Shown: piece after piece, positions 61,301 to 64,000 of the stretch
Layout of the letters: each line of letters opens with the position of its first letter
Numbering within the stretch: position 1 is the first letter of the stretch
Assembly: GCA_028023455.1 (NCBI GenBank)
Contig: JAQFVV010012400.1
Location: 11,911,748 to 11,975,747 of the forward strand
Origin: Epiperipatus broadwayi
Taxonomy: Eukaryota; Onychophora; Udeonychophora; Euonychophora; Peripatidae
DNA length: 64,000 nucleotides
Direction: 5' to 3'
Notes under the pieces: generated by a model
The model's input: the letters and a program-made list of their open reading frames with translations, nothing else
Databases searched by the model: none
Told to the model about the DNA's origin: nothing
Program-made: the position numbers and the translations under genes

Positions 61301-61515
61301 CAGTAATTTTGCATTATTAAATATATAATGGATTAAAAATAAAATATATAAATAAAAGTTGTCTGCATATATACGGATATATCAAAATAAGATTATTATA
61401 AGTTTGTGTAAATAAAGTAGAAATAATGTAATACAATTGCAATTTACAGCTCTGCAAAGAAGGAGATTTTTTTGACTTATTTTCTTTATCCTATTCTAAG
61501 ATCTTTCCAATATTT
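58376..61515. other. Intergenic sequence with telomere-like and CpG-containing patches
   Basis: 58816-58856 is telomere-like (listed separately). 59400-59620 is richer in CpG and G+C than its surroundings, and overlapping open frames occur there on both strands, but no protein family was recognised. Similar short blocks (TTTTACATTTACTGA and CATTATT) occur at 60951-61020 and 61257-61315. Nothing else was identified. Confidence 0.4.
58816..58856 (+). repeat. Interstitial telomere-like repeat (TTAGGG variants)
   Basis: GGTTAGGTTTAGGGTTAGTT continues as TTAGGGTTAGGTTTACGG: about six imperfect units of TTAGGG/TTAGGT. Too short and degenerate for a telomere. Confidence 0.7.
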
Positions 61516-61683
61516 GTCTGAAGATTTGTGATAATGGTATATTAGATGTGATAATAAGTTGGACTATTTCCATCATCTTTCAGTAAATGTTGAATGTATA
61601 GAAAATTTTAAACTTTATTTAAACTTCAAATATAAACAACTTGTTAGTAATAATACACAAATAGACAACACAGGTTAGTAATT

Positions 61684-61729
61684 GCACAATGTTTCGAGTA
61701 GTAGTATTCTCCATTCTTCTTCAGGTGTT
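61684..61729 (-). ncRNA. Hammerhead-like ribozyme relic, family C
   Basis: - strand: AACAC, core CTGAAGA (61724-61718; an A at the variable position 7 is allowed), stem II GAATGG/CTACTC with one mismatch and a G-T pair, GAAA (61695-61692), then CATT and GTGCA. As in the 37235 motif, only four bases lie between GAAA and stem I, so stem III is vestigial. Stem I is reduced to about three pairs. Confidence 0.55.
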
Positions 61730-61810
61730 AGTTGGTTAAAGCTTGTCTTAAATTCGATAATCTAAAAGTGCAAGTTCAACTATGCTAATACTGTTACTGG
61801 TAAGGCTAAC

Positions 61811-61858
61811 TACACCTGAAAAAGAGTGGAGAAGAATACTACCAAAACGTTGTGTTAT
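61811..61858 (+). ncRNA. Decayed hammerhead-like motif, family C
   Basis: + strand counterpart: ACACCTGAAAA, GAGTGG/CTACCA, AAAAC, GTT and GTGTTA. The core G and the G of GAAA are lost. The better stem I partner (GTGTTA, complementary to TAACAC of the other arm) is kept, so the ancestral fold can be reconstructed only by comparing the two arms. Confidence 0.5.
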
Positions 61859-62009
61859 TACTAACCTGTGTTGTCGATGTGTGTATTATTATTAACAAGT
61901 TGTTTGTATTTGAAAAGTTTAAATAAAGTTTAAAAATTTTCTATACATTCAACATTTACTAATAGATGATGGAAATAGTCCAACATATTATCACATCTTT
62001 CCAATATTT

Positions 62010-62440
62010 CTTTTAATCTTTCTCTACTTCTCAATATATGCCCAATTTAATTCTTTAGCTTCATAATTTTATCATTAAACAATCTTTTTTTATTTACTCT
62101 TTTGATTCCATCAACATTATTATCACTATCCTTTCAACTTAGTTTTGCATTCACCTCCAAATCCATACCTTTGTCAAAAGCTCCAATCTTGTTCTCTCCT
62201 TTTTATAAATTGTCCAAGTCTGTGTCATACGAGGCAATGTTTTACTTAATATGTCTCTTTCTTAATAAACCTATTTAGTGTAGATATTTTTCCATTGTCG
62301 TTCTTTAATCTTTAGATGACTAATTCCTAGGTATCTAAAGAGCTTTAATGTATTCAGAAATTTCCTGCTCAACTACCAATCAATATTTTATCATCATTGA
62401 CAAACCTAATCTTTTTATAATTAACACTCTTATTGAATAT
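62010..62440 (-). pseudogene. LINE reverse transcriptase C-terminal relic (- strand)
   Basis: On the - strand, pieces such as YKKIRFVNDDKILIG (a degraded xADD-like polymerase box, near 62415-62370), then RYLGIS-like (62330) and IGHILRSRERLKEILE near 62060-62012 follow the order found at the C-terminus of LINE proteins. Stops occur every 20-40 codons. The assignment is by motif order only. Confidence 0.45.
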
Positions 62441-63840
62441 TTTATGAAGCTTATATCTATCTCCTCTGAAGTAAAACTAAATTACAAATATCATTCAATT
62501 CATGATACAAACTTCTTAATAAATCATTTCTTTTAATTTATACCTTTCTTCTGCAAAATATCCAATAAAATAACTCAATTCACTCTTTTCAATGTTTTTT
62601 CAAGATTTTTTCCACCCTCTACAGTACACCTGTACGTTCAGTATCATAGGAAAAATAAATAATATCATGATATATATAACATACATGAATTAGTAAGAAT
62701 AATACATATATATATATATAATATCAAATTATTAAAATACATTGTAGAAAGTAATAATTAAAATTCTTTAAAAGAGTTCATTAGCAACTTTCTGTTTAGT
62801 TCATTTTAAGTTTTAATAGTTTAACAAAGTAAATAAAAAGGGTTTTATAAATAGCTATTGCTCATATCTTACCGCATAGTTTTATATAGTTGATTTATAA
62901 TGTAGCCATGGTCATGGGTTTTATGGTTGCACTTTTTCTGTTATTTTGTCCGCAATTTGTTTTAGGAGTTCATACGTCTAATGGGTTGTTTGGGCACTAG
63001 GCGTGATATCGATATAGCAATTTGGTTTAAAGCATCATTTCAGCAGCAGGGTTCAGAAAAAAACATTGACAGATATATTTATTGGATTTAGCCATGCTTA
63101 TAGATCATTTCTCCAGTACATGTATAGATGTCCATATTGTTAATCATTTTGGTTTCAATTAGTATGGTAATGGAATTCTCGGCAATTGGAACAGAAGTTC
63201 ACAGTAAAAAGTTTAACATTCTAGTTAATTAATATTTTTTCCTTCCTTTTCCACTGATCTCTATTAAAAGTCTGAGGATCACTTTATATACTCTCATGTC
63301 ATCCCCTATGCATATACTTTTATCACATCTTTTTCTTTATTTCTGTGGATATTCAATTCCACGCAAGTATTACCATATATGTTTTTCTTTCTATTTATTT
63401 TCAAACAAATTTTAAAACAAAAATAATTTTTTTTATCTGTTTCATATATAGTACACATTTCTGGCTGCGAATAAAATGTGTACTTTACAAAGAAATATAA
63501 TTTTTAAAAAGTTATTTATATATATTTTTTATAAGATTAAAATTAATTTTTTTCTCTAATTACCCTTCATTATAATCCAATATTCCTATTAGCCATCTTT
63601 AATTTTTAAAAAACTGTCTTTATAGATAAGACATTCTTTTTATTAATTATAGGTAATTAAATTAAGCTTTAATCTCTATTATTTAATTATATATATATAT
63701 ATTTTCTGGGTGGTCAAAAAGAATAGATTTAATAATTATTAAAATACAATATTGAATGGTAAATATATTCGTTTTCTCTTACCTTTTTTTTTTTTTTCAA
63801 CAATCTTACTCCCTCTTTGAGTGTTAATACACTTTGTACA
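62441..63840. other. Intergenic AT-rich sequence
   Basis: No recognisable gene. A less AT-rich part at 62900-63200 shows a short open + strand stretch without a domain. Confidence 0.4.
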
Positions 63841-63862
63841 CCTTAATGCTACAATAAATTGT

Positions 63863-64000
63863 TATGGGAGACTTTAATGCGAGAATTGGTAAACAAATGA
63901 AAAATGAAAGTGCTGTAGGTAATTTTGGTTATGTAATAGAAATGAGAGAGGACATAGATTTGTGGAGTTTTCAGAAAAGAAAAACTTTATATTATGAATT
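63863..64000 (+). pseudogene. LINE endonuclease domain fragment (runs off the window)
   Basis: From 63863 the + strand reads MGDFNARIGKQMKNESAVGN then FGYV; after a one-base shift NERGHRFVEFSEKKNFIL follows. The GDFNA block with catalytic Asp and Asn, then G-FG-G-RNERG, belongs to the apurinic-type endonuclease of LINE elements (RTE-like arrangement). A frameshift near 63930 and a stop at the window edge indicate a relic, although the rest lies outside. Confidence 0.78.

Larger units (their letters stand above)
61516..61994. mobile_element. Foldback retroelement family C with hammerhead-like cores
   Basis: A 479-bp insertion between perfect 15-bp duplications ATCTTTCCAATATTT (61501-61515 and 61995-62009). 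Arms of about 180 bp (61548-61730 and 61810-61994) are inverted copies. They share GATAATAAGTTGGACTATTT, CATCAT, AATGTTGAATGTATAG, AACAACTTGTTA and CACAGGTTAGTAAT with their reverse complements, and each arm carries a hammerhead-like core. No coding potential. Sequence is unrelated to families A and B, but the layout is the same. Confidence 0.8.

Overview
This is a eukaryotic (animal) window. It is strongly AT-rich, dominated by introns and mobile elements, and holds only a few host coding exons. The one securely identified host gene is the 3' end of a V-type H+-ATPase subunit a gene on the + strand. Its last four coding exons lie at 1583-1693, 1777-1899, 1975-2092 and 22962-23233, and the last intron is about 20.9 kb long. 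Intron size, base composition and repeat content suggest an invertebrate with a large genome. A chelicerate is possible, but the window does not settle this. A second, unidentified gene may lie on the - strand, with candidate exons at 52900-52813 and 50388-50237.

Layout. 1-2092: V-ATPase exons. 2093-22961: giant intron, holding a hAT transposon with intact ends and 8-bp target-site duplication (TSD) (4937-7439), two foldback insertions with hammerhead-ribozyme motifs (10603-11613 and 13755-14138), a 144-bp tandem duplication (15951-16238), and a decayed Ty3/Gypsy element on the - strand (17206-22572). That element's 5' LTR is itself interrupted by a hammerhead-bearing insertion (21341-22027). 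22962-23233: last V-ATPase exon. 24281-24768: short hAT derivative. 27448-29058 and 36051-36907: two Tigger/pogo-like elements with TA duplications. 32440-33030: hAT (ZMYM1-like) N-terminal relic. About 33540-37310: Penelope-like element (reverse transcriptase plus GIY-YIG relics), with a small hammerhead motif near its 3' end at 37235-37278. 39054-40652: collapsed LTR retrotransposon with 39-bp minisatellites in its LTRs. 41700-43490: degraded hAT. 44876-45578 and 49003-49300: more hammerhead foldback insertions. 53470-55960: non-LTR retrotransposon relics. 61516-61994: third foldback family with hammerhead-like cores. 62010-62440 and 63863-64000: LINE relics, the last running off the window.

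Main discovery. Six insertions in at least three unrelated sequence families share one architecture. Each is palindromic (foldback), is flanked by a direct TSD of 10-15 bp, and carries a type I hammerhead self-cleaving ribozyme motif (CTGANGA, stem II, GAAA, very short stem III, NUH site, matching stem I). Four hammerheads in family B and one in family A keep an intact core; the others are relics. A seventh hammerhead, with almost no stem III, sits beside the Penelope-like reverse transcriptase. Hammerheads are known in Penelope-like elements and in retrozymes. These insertions are therefore best read as non-autonomous, ribozyme-bearing retroelements probably mobilised by a Penelope-like reverse transcriptase. 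The inverted arrangement, and arms that match each other better than they match other copies, are the unusual part.
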